A stretch of DNA of 64,000 nucleotides. It comes from Cliona cf. orientalis. Taxonomy: Eukaryota > Porifera > Demospongiae > Clionaida > Clionaidae. Every line of letters starts with the position of its first letter. Position 1 is the first letter of the stretch. The translations under genes were made by a program, and so were the position numbers. The DNA lies in contig OZ005690.1 in assembly GCA_963930775.1 (NCBI GenBank), positions 4,882,225 through 4,946,224 on the forward strand, written 5' to 3'. Shown here piece by piece: positions 42,803 to 56,099 of the stretch. The notes beneath the pieces were generated by a model. That model was not told where the DNA came from. It saw nothing but the letters and a program-made list of their open reading frames with translations, and made no database searches.

Positions 42803-43441
42803 CAAGCACTCTTTCGAATTCCGACGCTGATAACATTTCTGATACAAATCAGATGTAGCTGAATCTAATATCAATTATTTCCTATACGATTCTCACACTC
42901 TCAAAATATTCCTACATGAACATCAATTATTTCCTATATATTATAATTCTCATACTCTCCAAAATTTCCAACATGAACTCAGGATAGCATGTTGGAAAAC
43001 ATCCATGTTTAATATAATTTCCAGATACAATGTCATCAGTGTTAACACTTTTTCAACACTATTATTATAATTTTCCAATAAACTATATCCACTAGAATTC
43101 TAGTAGGCATCCTCCTAACTATACTGTTGAAGAAGCCGCAAGAAATGCCAAGCCCTTGAAAAGTATGATGCATATTAGCTAGTCTAGGATAGACCTAATG
43201 CTGGAAATCAAGCGGCTACTGCATACCAAGCATAACAAAATTTAATAAGCATCGAAATTAATAAAATGAAATGCACGCAGAATAAAAGTGCTATGCATAA
43301 AAAGTATAATACCGGTAGTTCAACACAATTGCTATACACTCATAATGGCACTCATATCTATATATGAAAATTCTATAATGTTGTAAAATTATTATTGTAG
43401 GTTATATTGTTACGATGGATGTTCATATTAGCTCCATGTTA

Positions 43442-46432
43442 TTATGTGGCTTTTTCAGCAGCGACATTAGCGAGTTTTATACTCTGTGACTCTTGATAGC
43501 TAACGTATTCATTCTCCGAGTGGTGCTCTTCAAGAATGTAAACATCATCTAAATCCACCTCAGCATTTCTTTTGATTTTTGCATGAAATCGCTCGATCAG
43601 TTTCTTTGGGATCAAATTCCAGACAACAATTCCACAAAACTCAACAAGTGCAGCAGTTATCGACAAGCTTAGTAATATCATCATACCTTTCTTATTGTCT
43701 CGAAAGTAAAGATATCCAACAGCTAGCACTATGAAATTTACCATGAAGGAGCTCTCTAATAATGCAACAGACATATGCTTGTATGGCCGCACACTGATGA
43801 CATAACAGAGAAGAAAAATGGAAATAGCAAGCAAAAGTAATACACTAATTTCTGGAAGGGTGTACAGTGTTAGGGATGACACTAAAAGCAGCAGACCTTG
43901 ACTAAGTAGAAGTAGTCCAAACCAGTAGTGGTGCTTATCCTTTAGAGGAGCAAAGTAAGCATCATAGAGAGGCTTGTACTGTCCAATGAACTTCAATGGT
44001 CCAAGGTGATCCACACTCCTCAGCCACTGCATTGAGAAGAGAAGTGTATAGGGTATCCAAAGTAGAACGAAGCATGCTTAGCCTATGGCAGCCAACAGGA
44101 GAAAGATATGGGGATATTTCCCATAAAAATAATTTCCATCAATTGCTCAAACAATGCTGATAAATTTGCTAATTTTTAAATCATCATAAGTGTAGTATAT
44201 CACCAATTTAAAACATGAAATGATGGTGCGCAGAAGCTTTGAACACGACAGGAATAGCAATGTCCCAAGCGTTGGAACAGATCGACTACCAAAGAGTTTG
44301 GACAGTTTTGAAGAAAAGCGCAGCCCTAGAAAGAAGAGAGTAGCAGTGTAGAAAGGAAATATGAACTGTAACCACATTTTTGTGTGAGCGTTCATACCAC
44401 GGAAGAAACAAGTCTCAATTCCAAAATCTAAACTGAGCCAGGCAATGAAGGTTTTGTGAACTATAAACTCTTTACCAAAGCCTGACGGGTACAAAATGTT
44501 TTGAAAAGCCCAGATTATGTTTGCATAAAAGACTAAACTGTTTATCATACCCTGAGTAACAGTGAGATTCAAAGCAGCAATGACCAGAACAAGAAATATT
44601 CCTGCACCTACAAAGAAAATGAGAAATGCCAAGTTGTTATTGTTTTGGCAATGAATGCAACGAGAAGATCCAATTGCCAGGGAGTAATTCCTTTTGCAGC
44701 CACCACATAAAATTCCAGCCCGGTTTAAGACACACTGGCAGTCTGGATTACTGAGATCAATATCCTTTCCACTGGGGTTGCAATAGCTAAAGGGACAGTG
44801 TGTACTGAATAGGATTGAGTTACTTTTATTGTTGTCTACCGCTTGTATCCAGATGTTGGTTGAATTCCATCTGTGGTATCCATTTGATTGGCTTAATATA
44901 CAATCAACATCATTGGCTATGAGTACTGGGAAGCACTGACAAACAGTAGGATTTCCAGATAGAATGAAGCCTGGAGGACAGGGAAGGAAGTCAATGTAAA
45001 CAAATAGCGGTATGTTTCTTAATTTAATGTCAGTTTCAATCATGTCACAATCATAAATGTAAAATGTGTTGTTCCCATCAAATAAAGCAATTAATAATAA
45101 TATGCATTCATAATATTCGAAGAACTCTCCAACTGATTTTATGTGTGCTTCTTGAACTGTAAGAAAAATTATATCACTTGATTCATTTGAGTGCACTGAA
45201 AAATTAAGCATAGTACATTCTGAGCTTTTTGAAATTACTTCATGTTGCTGATTAGAAGATTCCAACAATGAAGTTGAAGTTTCATTTAAAAATGATGCAT
45301 AAACTGCTCCAGTTGTTGTTCCATAATCACCTCCAACTACTACTACTGGCAAGGAAAATTGCCCTCCTGGATATGTTAGAATATCTACATCTACTGTTTC
45401 ACAAACTGGTTTCCCGTTTTCGTCACAGATGCAGGCGCGTGTTGCATCAGCTGAGACTGCTGATAACAAGGAATCAAACCCAGGGTCAAACCAGAAAAAC
45501 TGGTATAAGATCTCAAAGCTATATATTGAATCATCAGGGGAACATCCACTTTTTAGAGAGGCACCATAAATGTGATCACCACCTTTGGTAGCTGAATTGT
45601 TGACAAATCTTATATTGTAGGTTGAGTTTTCATCATAACCCAATAATTGATAGAAGCATGAGGAGTAGAAGCCATGTAGATTGATCAACATTTGAGGATG
45701 CACAACGAATATTGCTCCTCCCGTATTCTCAGCATGGTTTTCCTGAAAAAGTAAGTTAGCCTCTCTAGCAATGTTCATTACGGTTGCTACTAGCATTAGT
45801 GCTCCACCTTGGTATCCCCTATTGTTCAGAAAACTAACCTGCCCCATAATAGTGAGAGTACTTGAAAACAGCATAATTGCAGTAGATGTGCTATCAGAGA
45901 AAATGCTATCTTTAATGGTGAGGTGGACGTTTGTCAGTATCATTGCACTTTCATTGAAAATACAATTTAAAATTGTGATATTTGTGATTTGAGAGTTTAC
46001 TACTGGTTCATCAGTGTATAAATAAATCTTCAAACCCGTAAAGCTTTCAAAAGTCATATTCTTAACTGTAGTGGCAGTTTCAATATTATGCACTATGAAT
46101 GATGCAGTATCATTACTATTACCTATTATGTGTAGAGTGTAAGGATTCACAGGACATCCAAAATTGTAGACACCACTATCAATAGTGTGATTTCCTTGAA
46201 TTAAAATCATTGTCACAGTGTTATTTTCAGGCAGTCCTAATTCATCAGTTTCAGTGCCGTAATTGTTCAAACTATCACATCGATATCCTGCTGGGCAATC
46301 CACATTTTGAGGGAAATAGGGTCTGACATAGTAGACGGTGTTATTATCACTGTATGTACATGATAAGGCTAAAAGATTCACCATCAAGATTTTGAAATTG
46401 ATTTTCCACTCCATGCTACTTATCACAGCCAC
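43442..46432 (-). pseudogene. Beta-helix / multi-span membrane protein, copy 2 (two in-frame stops)
   Basis: All 997 codons stay in one frame and match copy 1 from end to end: signal peptide, GGA[LI] beta-helix motifs (YQGGALML, NTGGAIFV), cysteine-rich block (GILCGGCKRNYS) and the membrane spans. Two stops interrupt it. TGA at 44,147-44,149 replaces the Trp codon of NIVWAIDG. TAA at 44,078-44,080 lies inside a six-base insertion (GGCTAA). A one-codon loss follows nearby. The first stop cuts the protein after about four membrane segments. The C-terminal tail ends SIKLANVAAEKAT. It is more diverged from copies 1 and 3 than they are from each other. Absence of frameshifts suggests recent loss, translational readthrough or a segregating null. 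Confidence 0.75.
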
Positions 46433-48746
46433 TTTATATATAATATATAATGTAGCTATAATTATATCTTGTCTTTTCCTTACTTCTTCTGTGATATATT
46501 GCGAAGATTGAATGCTGTTCCAGTATCTTTATAGTGAACTGTTCATCACTTTTTGGGACACACTGCTGAGATTCCCAAAACAAACCTGATACATTCAAGG
46601 CAATTAAAGTGTTGATATCAACATTAAATTCTAGATGTTTCAATTTGGGGAAGTGCAGTTGAGTCCACACGAAATCCCTAAACTCCACTGCATGACACAT
46701 AGCCATTGTGTTATGCATTTTTGTATCCACAATTGAAAATTTAAACTGATACTGACCAAATTGGATTACTACAAGGCTGGTGCAATTATCATGGCTTACT
46801 TCAAGAATTCTTGCTATCAGCCAAATTAACTGGTATCCTTACTGTAACATTGTTATGCAATTACCAATTATTTATTCCCATAATTTGACCTGGTCCATGT
46901 TTTCCAGGATCTTTTTCACAAATCTTGTTAAAAAATGTTAGCTCAAACTAGCCCCCATACTCAGCATCCACATGCAGGCTCTGATCTTTTACAAGAAAGG
47001 TGGCTGAGGGGTGGCTACCAATAATGAACTATACTGGTACATAATGTAATTACCACTCGTGTATTACCATTCCTCCTTACATTTTCTCATTTTTCTATTG
47101 TCAATGAGCCATTTGCTCATGCGTGTGATCTGAGCGACCAAACTTTATATATAGGCTCACATTATCTATATCACTGAAATTTGATTAAATGTGGCCTTGT
47201 AGCTACAGATATACATGAGCTAGTGAGTACATAGATGATGTATCGCTACCAGTAGTACGTACACACACTCATAAACACATGCACACATTGAGCTGTCATA
47301 TGACCCACTGTAAGCATTAGAATGCGAAACAGTGTCATGCACAGGCATACACTGCACTTAGGAGTGTTTCCATGACCCATTAGTAAGCATTAGAACACGA
47401 AACAGTGTCATACACAGCACACATGCACATGCATGCACACATCCCTACATACATGCTTGAGTACACCACAGTTATACATCCCACAGAATTAGCAAGTGAC
47501 TCAAACACAGCATATATCATTACAATCACATGGCCCAATAGAAAAAGCCTAAGCACAAGGTAACATGCAGAGCCAGCCATATAGCCATAAGGAGGGTAAG
47601 TCACTAAAATCCAGTTGAATGAAGCTAAATTCTGGGTATAGCTAGATATAAAGGGAATTCAGTGAAAGCATATTAGCATAATAGCAACTTACTGTACGTA
47701 ATGGCTTCCAGCAATTTGCTGCATGCTTATATTGTCTAGCTACATACTGATATCTAAATCGATAAGAAGTATTATGTGTAGCCAGTCGCAATTAAGCACA
47801 CTAAATAGGTACGTGACACAAATAGAGGATGAGCTTATCACGTGACAATAAGAAGAATCAAGAAGGCCACCAAAGAGCATGCTACCGGACTCCTTATATA
47901 GGGAGTGGTCCCGCCCTTTCTGTAGCTGATGATGCATATGTCAGGAGATTAATGGGACCAAAACCTGTGCCAGTGAGGATCAGATCGGGTTCTCCCCTGA
48001 TGACTGGAACTGTACTGACCTAGTTTATCTTTGGTTACATCTGCCATAACTTTCTACAAGTTAAACTATATCACTACATGCATGTCCCTGTAAACACTAC
48101 TCTCAAAACACACACTCACACACACATACTAGATAATCTTGCAGGCCAGATAGATACTGGAATCTGGAATCTGGAATCTTAGGGGCTCATCCAGCGGGGG
48201 TGGATAGGGTAGCTAGCCACCCCCTTCACTATAATTGTTTATAGCTATAAAGTATTATAGAAGATGTCCACCATGCAGTCACCCACTTTACACCAGTATA
48301 GTTTACTATTGACCTGGGTATACGTATCTGTGAAAGTAATATCATTGTAGTGTATAATAACATACTATTCAGTGTTGTAGGCAATATGATAAACAGTTTC
48401 TGAATCACCATTTTCACATGACGATCCTGCCAGTGATTTGTTTAGCAAACAGTGGCTATTCTTAAAGTAAACAGCTTTACATTTATCTCTAACTGTGCTC
48501 GTGAATTTGGGAAATGTATCTAGTAATCAAAACACCTCTATGATTTAAAATAGTGGATTGGTGTTAATTGTGTATATTTGGAAACTTCTGTGAAACATCT
48601 GTGTCCCAAAAGGACATCATGCTCATTACAGTATCACTATAATAATTATTATAAATAGTATAATATAATCAAAGCTGCAGTTTGGTTACACAGCTATAGC
48701 CATAATGCATGACTGATTTAAGTACGTCAGCAAGAGAGCTACTACC
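46433..48746. other. Head-to-head spacer between copies 2 and 3
   Basis: The copies diverge from this 2.3-kb spacer. From about 46,790 to 48,746 it is the reverse complement of the copy 1 flank. Bases 46,738-46,789 repeat 1,326-1,379 in direct orientation (AAACTGATACTGAC and AAGGCTGGTGCAATTAT), which marks an inversion junction. Reading frames at 46,434-46,730 are not supported by any paralogue. A CTGGAATCTGGAATCTGGAA run is at 48,156-48,178. Confidence 0.65.
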
Positions 48747-51701
48747 ATGGAGATGATGATGTATCAGTTCAGTTTTAAACCTTTACCGCTAATAATATAT
48801 ATGGCTTCAGTTTTGTCATGCGTATTAAATTTTGGTAAGAGTGAACTTTATTCTATCAGGCCTACACATCCTAAAGATGTGGTTTGTCCAAGAAATCCCT
48901 GTCAACACTTGAACTACTTTGACAAGGAATTGGGTGTGCCTAAGCCACCAGGCTCCTATGAGTTTGACACAGTGACAATGATACTCATTGAAGGCTACCA
49001 TACTCTTCATGCAAGTGCCTACAATTTCGGAAGCCCAGGAAATTCACGTATCCTGCATATTATTGGCCATGGACAAGAAAGCAACAATGTTATTATAGAA
49101 GAATTAGAAACCGCCATAACAGTGATGGACATGATCTTAGAAAATTTTACAGTCTTGAAGGTTTATTTGTACATTGATGAGTCAGTAGTAGACTCTCAAG
49201 TAACAAACATCTCAATTTTGAATTGTGCTTTTGTTGGGAGTTCAATGATATTGACAAATGTCCACCTCATCATTAAAGATAGCAGTTTCTCTGGAAGTAC
49301 ATCCACAGTAATTACGCTATTTTCTAGTACTCTGACTATTGTTGGGAAAGTTAAATTTCACAAAAACAAGGGAATTCAAGGAGGAGCATTAATGCTTATA
49401 GGAACTATTATGCAGATAGCTAGGGAGGCTAAGCTACTCTTTCGAGACAATAATGCTGAAAAAACCGGAGGAGCAATATTTGTTGTTCATCCTCAATCGA
49501 CGATCAATACTCATGGCTACTACTCTCCTTGTTTCTATCAGCTATTAGATTACAGCTACGACTCTACTTACAGTATCAAATTCATCAACAATTCAGCGGC
49601 TACGGGTGGCAACCACATTTATGGTACCTCTCTAAGAAGTGGATGTTCTCTTACCAATGATTTGGATACCTATGAAGTTATTAACTAATTCTTCTTGCTG
49701 GATCCTGGTTACAATTCCTCGTTGTCAGCAATCTCAGCTGATGCAACACGTGTATGTACCTGTGATAAAAATGGAAAACCACAATGTAAAAAGGATGAAA
49801 TGAGTTATCACGTATATCCAGGAGAGCAGCTTCCATTAGATTTAGTATTGGTAGGAGGAGATTATGGAATAACTATTGGAACTGTTTTTGCATCATTCTC
49901 ACTCAAAAACTCAACCTCCACTTTGGATTCAAATCATCAACATCAAATTATCATAAAGAATACAGAGTGCAGCAGGCTCAACTTTTCTGTATACTCGAAT
50001 ATGGATGATGATGTACTCTTTCTTTTAGCTCAAGAAACACAACTTAATAGGATAGAAAACTATATCACGTATGATTACAACGGAAATCTGTCAGATGACT
50101 ATTATTATTATGAAGAAGACTTTTTCTACGAAATTAACATAAAATTTAGGCATACACCACTTTTCATTTTCATCAACTTTCTTCCCTGTCCCCCAGGATT
50201 TGCTCTACGTGGAGAACCTCCAGGTTGTCAGTGCCACCCAGTACTCACAGCCAACGGTGTCAATTGCATATTAAATTATTTAAATTGGTACCATAAGTGG
50301 AATTCAACCAACATCTGGATTCAAGTGTTAGACAACGATGCACTCCAGTTAAGCACACATTGTCCCTTCCGCTATTGCAAACCTAGCGGTAAGTACATCA
50401 AATTGAATAGTTCAGACACACAGTGTACTTTACATCGTGCTGGGATTTTATGTGGTGGTTGCAAGAAGAGTTACTCTCTGGCTATTGGATCTTCTCACTG
50501 CATACAATGCCCCAATAACAATCATGTGTCACTCCTTATCTTCTTTGCAGTTGTGGGAGTCATTCTCATTCTGGTCATTGCCATTTTGAACCTCACAGTC
50601 ACCCAGGGGATGATAAATAGCTTAATTGTCCATGCAAACATAATCTGGGCCTATCAAAACATCCTGTTTCCAACTGGCTTTGGCAAAGCATTCGTTGCTC
50701 ACAAAACCTTTATAGCCTTGCTAAATTTAGACTTTGGAATCGAAACTTGTTTCTTTCGTGGCATGAATGCTTACTCAAAAGCATGGCTACAGTTCGTGTT
50801 CCCCTTCTACACTGCTGGTCTTTTTCTTCTAGGGCTACGTTATTCTTCAAAGTTGTCTACACTTTTTGAGAGTCGATCCATTTCTACCCTTGCTATGTTA
50901 CTATTTTTATCTTATTCAAAACTTTTACGTGCTATCATTGCATGCCTTCAATTGGTGACATACTACACCTACGATGATTCGAACGTCGATGGATCTATCA
51001 ATATTGTATGGGCCATTGATGGGAATTACTCATATGGTCGGCATCCACACATCTTTCTCCTTTTGGCTGCCATAGCATGCTTTGTTCTACTTTGGATACC
51101 CTATACATTTCTACTATTCTCAATGCAGTGGCTGAGGAGTGTGGATCACCTTGGACCACTAAAGTTCATTGGACGATATAAGCCTCTTTATGATGCTTAC
51201 TTTGCTCCTCTAAAGGATAACCACCACTACTGGTTTGGACTACTTCTACTTAGTCAAGGTCTGCTGCTTTTAGTGTCCTCCCTAACACTGTACACCCTAC
51301 CAGAAATCAGTGTACTACTTTTGCTTGCTGTTTCGATTTTCCTTCTCTGTTACGTCATCAGTGTGCGACCGTACAAGCATATTATTATGTCTGTTGCATT
51401 ATTGGAGTGCTCCTTCATGGTAAATTTCATAGTACTAGCTGTTGGATATCTTTACTTTCGAGATAACAAGAAAGGCATGACGATACTACTAAGCTTGTCG
51501 ATAACTGCAGCACTAGTTGAGTTTTGCGGAATTGTTGTTTGGAATTTGATCCCAAAGAAACTGATTGAGCGATTTAATGCAAAAATCAAAAGAAATGCTG
51601 AGGTAGACTCAGAGGATGCTCACATTCTTGAAGAGTACCACTCGGAGAGTGAATATGTGAGCTATCTCGATTCACAGAGTATTAAACGTGGTAGCCGATA
51701 A
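48747..51701 (+). pseudogene. Beta-helix / multi-span membrane protein, copy 3 (one in-frame stop)
   Basis: A single frame of about 985 codons closely matches copy 1. It has one stop, TAA at 49,686-49,688, where copy 1 has Lys in VFCKFFLLDPG; three neighbouring codons also differ (copy 1 TTTTGCAAA, copy 3 ATTAACTAA). The interruption follows the beta-helix part, so the truncated product (313 residues) would be a secreted helix, and the remainder (from 49,695) holds the cysteine-rich block and all membrane spans. The 3' end retains the tail SESEYVSYLDSQSIKRGSR missing in copy 1. AATAAA is at 51,861-51,866. Its flanks show it is the inverted partner of copy 1. Confidence 0.8.
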
Positions 51702-52867
51702 AGCCACTATGACATTATTATTATACTGTTACTATTACATAACAAGCACAGCAGTATCACAGTAACATTATAGCATAATTTGCTTAGAAGTAAGCTCAGT
51801 GAAGTTATGTATGTATTTAATAATAAGAGTGTTGTTTTGTGCATAATATTATTGAATAACAATAAACTTTGTTAAGGCCACAATGTCATTTTCCTTCTTC
51901 AAAAATCTTGGTTAAACCATGTTGGCAGCAGTGTTGCTAGATGTGGAGAGGGGATCAACAATCCACCCATGCATGATCACCAAAGCCTTGTACCTAAAAA
52001 AGGGATTTTAACGTTTGACTGTGTACACATAGGGAACTTCAAATTAAGGCCGCCCCTACATTTCTTTGATATGCATACCTTTGCACATCAACCTTTGCAC
52101 CATTTCACTTGTATGGTTACAAACCCTGTGTAAACAAATTTTTGTGGCAACAGTTATGGATAGCCTATTATGCATGTAGGTAGTTAGCTTCCTTTGAATG
52201 TAGTTCACTACTGATGTAACGATTGGCTCAGCTCCACCACCCAACACCATCCCCGATATCGTGTATATAAGTGAAATTTTGCCTCAATCTAGAGATGCGG
52301 CTCTCCAGACTTATAATATGTACACATATGGCTACCTAGAGAATCTGCCATCCTCATGTGCCTATTATAGCTATATAGCTAGATTTAAGCTATCTGTGTT
52401 GAGCATAAATGAAAGCTCTTTTGTTTATATTGCAATCGTTCACATTACGTAATTAATAATATGCTGTCATTGTTCACTAGAAGATGGGGGTGGTGGGGTG
52501 ATAGTGTCAGGTATAGCTAGCTATAAAGAATATCCAACAGACTCAATTAATGAACACAACATCAAAGGAAGCTTCATATGGCTATATTAGTACAGCAATT
52601 AGCCAAAAAGCTAATTACTAGTAGTACATATTAGCTAGGACAGAAATTTGTTTGATCACTGAGCAGACTGTAACCATAGATATGACTAATGGTTCAAGGT
52701 TGAGACACAAGAAATGTGTGGGGGCAGCCAATGATTAAATTGTTGCCCTGGGCTATGCCAACAAGTTAAAAATAGATTTTTTCTTGGATTCAAAGGCTTG
52801 GCAAACATAAAACTACCCTCTCCATGACGGATATCAGCTCAGAGGGTTAATAGCTACCTTGCTAATC
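51702..52867. repeat. Spacer between copy 3 and gene B, with a second inverted patch
   Basis: Bases 51,702-51,870 are the complement of 1,395-1,610 (3' flank of copy 1). Bases 52,009-52,165 are the complement of about 6,350-6,500. From about 52,170 onward the sequence is collinear with 6,510-7,254. Bases 51,880-52,005 have no match I can see. No gene is present. Confidence 0.65.
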
Positions 52868-55800
52868 ATGGCTATTCTAGAGCTTAAGTTCATCTATCTT
52901 CTCTTGCTGTCACTCATCACATGCTCTGGTGAGTTTAATTCTTGCATGGGTGGAATGGATGCATAGCTACACAGCTATAGCTTGGTAACTACTATGTATC
53001 GGGCCAAGGCTGATCTATAAGTTAATTTGATGTGACCAACACATATATATATTATACTAGACGAGACTAGACTAAGGAAGTACTGTAGCCAATCTAATTA
53101 ACGCGCCTTGAGTCTCTAATAGATATGCCACCTCGGCCCGAAGTGCAATTTTCACGCTTTATTTAAATGTGCCCACCCGCGCATCCCTATACTTTTGTGG
53201 ACAAATTTTGCGCACCACCTGGTCATGAAAGATAATTTTCACACTCTAATGGCGCGCCGCCTAGCACTCGTACTTATTTTTATGGCGCGTTAATTAGAAC
53301 GTGTATGGTAATCCGAGCCAGCACTTTATAGCTATGCATGCATGATATGTAGCTAGCTACAAAAATTAGCCAGGCCCGGCGCAACCGGTACCGTGACAGC
53401 TGGAACAGCTATCGCTGTACCACCTTTTTGTGTCAATCATACAAGGAGCTACCTTATTCAACCGATAACTTGAACTCAGTCCATGCACTGCTTACTAGTA
53501 CATACATGTAGTGGTTTTCTATTAAATGCACACCTTTTCCTCCCTACTATATATACCTACTGTACTGACAACCATGACGGGATCAAAATTTGATCAGAGC
53601 TATTTTGGGCCTTGATCGCTTGTTTTTCACTAAAAATATAGCTACTTGATGGCTTGTTGATTTCAATTTATATTTTACTGAGGTGAATGCTCACTTTTAT
53701 AGTATACGGGGGTAAGCAAAATCTAAATGCCTGATCGCTGGGTATCAGTATAGCAGATATAGCTAATAGTGATCGACCATCCTGGCCTAGCTTGACCCCC
53801 ATTTGGTAAGGTATGCATGGTCACTGCATTAAGCCTCGGTATAGCTGGTGCAGGTACAATTAAATTTCACCTTTGGAGCAGTCTGAATTTTGGAAGTGGT
53901 AATGGCCGGTAGCTGCTGTGATAAGGTCATCTATAGGTGGAAGCACCCCCCCTACCCCCCCCCCCCCCCCCCCCCCCCCCCATATGGCCGCACCACATTG
54001 AATTTGGTTACTCCGGGCCTGTAAGCTCTATAGCCATAAATCTGATTGATTTATAATAATCATTACAGATGTGCAGGGTATCACCATCAGTGATGCTCGG
54101 CTCAGTGTTGTTGCAATTGATTCTGATAACATCACTTTGCCTGGTGATCAGGGAGTAGGGGCCGTGGAAGTGTTCGTGGATCAGTACAACACCTGGCTTC
54201 CAGTATGCTACACCACTTCCTGGGACAACAGTGCCGAGTCCAAAGTCATCTGTAGGCAACTGGGATTTAATACAACACATGATCCAGGTATACATATTAT
54301 AGTAGGAATTCCAGATGCTCAAATTTCTTGGCTCAGTTGCACAAACTAGTGTTAATCTTGATTCTTATGGTTGAGGTGTCAATAGTTTCCTCCCAGTGAG
54401 AGCTATTCAGCAATGTGTATATTTTGTTGGATGGTTCAATACGCCTTGCATGAACTACTTATGTATATTATATAGCTACAGTGCTCCACGCAAAGAGAGT
54501 AGATTTTGAAAATAGGCCCAGAATATTAAATTTGTAATCCAACTAAGTACACTGCCCAGCAAGGTATTCATTTGAAACTATAAGCCAATAGAGTCACTTT
54601 GGTGGTACTAATTAGTCCCACAAACCACACCCTTGGCCGGGATACACCTTTTAATTACTTTCCTAAAATCCCAAAATCAGAAATTTTTGCTATTTTTTGG
54701 ACATTATGGCTCACCAATTCTGTTCTGTATAACATTAAGGTCCCACATTTGAGAATATGAAACTTTAGGGACATGGCTAGCATCTTCTAGGAAATTAGCC
54801 CTTAACTACAGGAATCATGGAAGTTTGGATCCTAACTGTTTTGGTCCTTCAAAACGTACAAATCTGTAATTAAAACCTCAATCATCAATAATTAAGACCC
54901 TGCATTAGGCATTAAGTTTCTTTGTTAGTTTGTCCATGCGTATGCAACATCTTAGCCCTTAACTAAAAAGAGTGTAAAAAATATTATCCTAAAATATTTT
55001 TATTATGAGTGGTCTTTGAGAAGCCATAAAAATCACAATCCTTGTGGTTAATGGCGTTCGACTGGAGAGGTAGATAGGAGATATATAGAAGAGTATATGT
55101 ATCAAGTTTGAGCACCCAAAACCATTGCAAAAGAAGAGATGGTCCAAAATGTAAAAAAATTTCAAAATCTACTCTCTTTTCGTGGAGCACTGTACTGTTT
55201 TTCATTGCAATGATTACAAGGTAGCTATTTAACCAGTTTGCTCTCCTATAGCCAAAGATAGAGCTCTGCAGCTGTCCAATCATCTTTCATTGGATTTCAA
55301 CTTTGAGTGTTCTGGATCCGAGTCTGAGCTGGCAGAGTGTTCGTACCAGTTTCTCTATGAGCACACGTCCTGTTACCCTATCCTGGTCTCCTGCACTCCC
55401 TGTGAGCTATCTAAATATTACTTAGTTACATTCTGCCTTGATATGCTAATGTTTTAACCTTCTAAATTGCATGCAGGTAGAGAAGGTAGCATACGGTTCT
55501 ACAATGCTACACCTCAAGGAGAGGGAATTATTGAGAACTGTAGAGGTGGATTCTGGCGGGCTGTTTGTGATATAAATTGGAACTACCTGAATAGCTTTGT
55601 TGTGTGTCGACAGCTGGGATTACCAGCTACAGGTATGGAAGTTATGTAAACTTTACCTTAATTATACTGTAATAATATTATAATTCACGTGCAGCTGCTG
55701 GTACTGTACCACCACGTTCGTTCAGTGTGTACCACCCATTTCCACTTGGTGTTTATTTTAACTGCATTGGAAATGAGTCTTCACTAACTGATTGTCGTGC

Positions 55801-56099
55801 TGCTGGAACACTACAGTGCACCTTTAACAACACTGCTAGAGTTCACTGTGCAGGAGAAATGGTTACAGGTATAGTAAGAGATTGAACCACCATTGGGGGA
55901 TGGCGGCATTCTCATTTCTTTATGTTTGTAGGAATCTCCTGCGCTGATGGTGATATTCGCCTTATTGGTGGACGTCAATCTGAGAAATTCAATGAGGGAA
56001 GAGTGGAGATCTGCAGCAATGGAGTATGGGGTACCATCTATGATAAGAGCTGGAACACTCGTGATGCTATTGTTGTCTGTAGACAACTTGGATACAACA
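52868..56099 (+). CDS. SRCR receptor gene B, exons 1-6 (3' part not seen)
   Basis: Exons: 52868-52928, 54069-54287, 55252-55401, 55477-55632, 55695-55868 and 55932-56099, all open and all phase 1 after the first ATG, as in gene A. It encodes the signal peptide [20 protein letters not shown], two complete SRCR domains and the first half of a third ([24 protein letters not shown]). It differs from gene A by few substitutions and one lost codon in exon 6 (168 against 171 bases). Intron 6 stays alignable with gene A to about 59,080, then transposons take over. No counterpart of exon 7 appears before the window ends. Gene B therefore either resumes beyond 64,000 or is a truncated duplicate. Confidence 0.65.
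53081..53310. mobile_element. MITE in gene B intron 1
   Basis: Gene A has the empty site (AAGTAATCCAGGCCAGC near 7,461). The ends TACTGTAGCC...TCTAATTAACGCGCC and GGCGCGTTAATTAGAACG...GGTA are inverted repeats of about 27 bases. It is related to the GGCGCC-rich hairpins at 23071 and 24134. TA is the likely target. Confidence 0.75.
53945..53981. repeat. Poly-C tract in gene B intron 1
   Basis: An almost pure C run of more than 30 bases replaces a shorter C run at the equivalent place in gene A (8,145-8,157). Its length is probably polymorphic. Confidence 0.7.
54479..55192. mobile_element. Tc1-like MITE in gene B intron 2
   Basis: The termini CAGTGCTCCACGCAAAGAG and CTCTTTTCGTGGAGCACTG continue inward as TAGATTTTGAAA and its complement. 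TA is duplicated on both sides, and gene A has the single TA at the empty site (AGCTACTGC near 8,655-8,663). CAGTG ends and a TA duplication are Tc1/mariner features. It has no transposase frame. Confidence 0.85.

Noticed and set aside
42585..43000. CRISPR-like repeat array
   Set aside because: The repeat units are adjacent 72-mers without unique spacers, and the DNA is plainly eukaryotic. It is a minisatellite.
45268..45992. Plus-strand frames opposite copy 2
   Set aside because: They are antisense shadows of the conserved minus-strand coding sequence.
43442..51701. Reassigned stop codons as the reason for in-frame stops in copies 2 and 3
   Set aside because: The interrupting codons include both TAA and TGA, and the intact genes here end with TGA (copy 1, gene D) or TAA (gene A) at sensible places, so the standard code applies.
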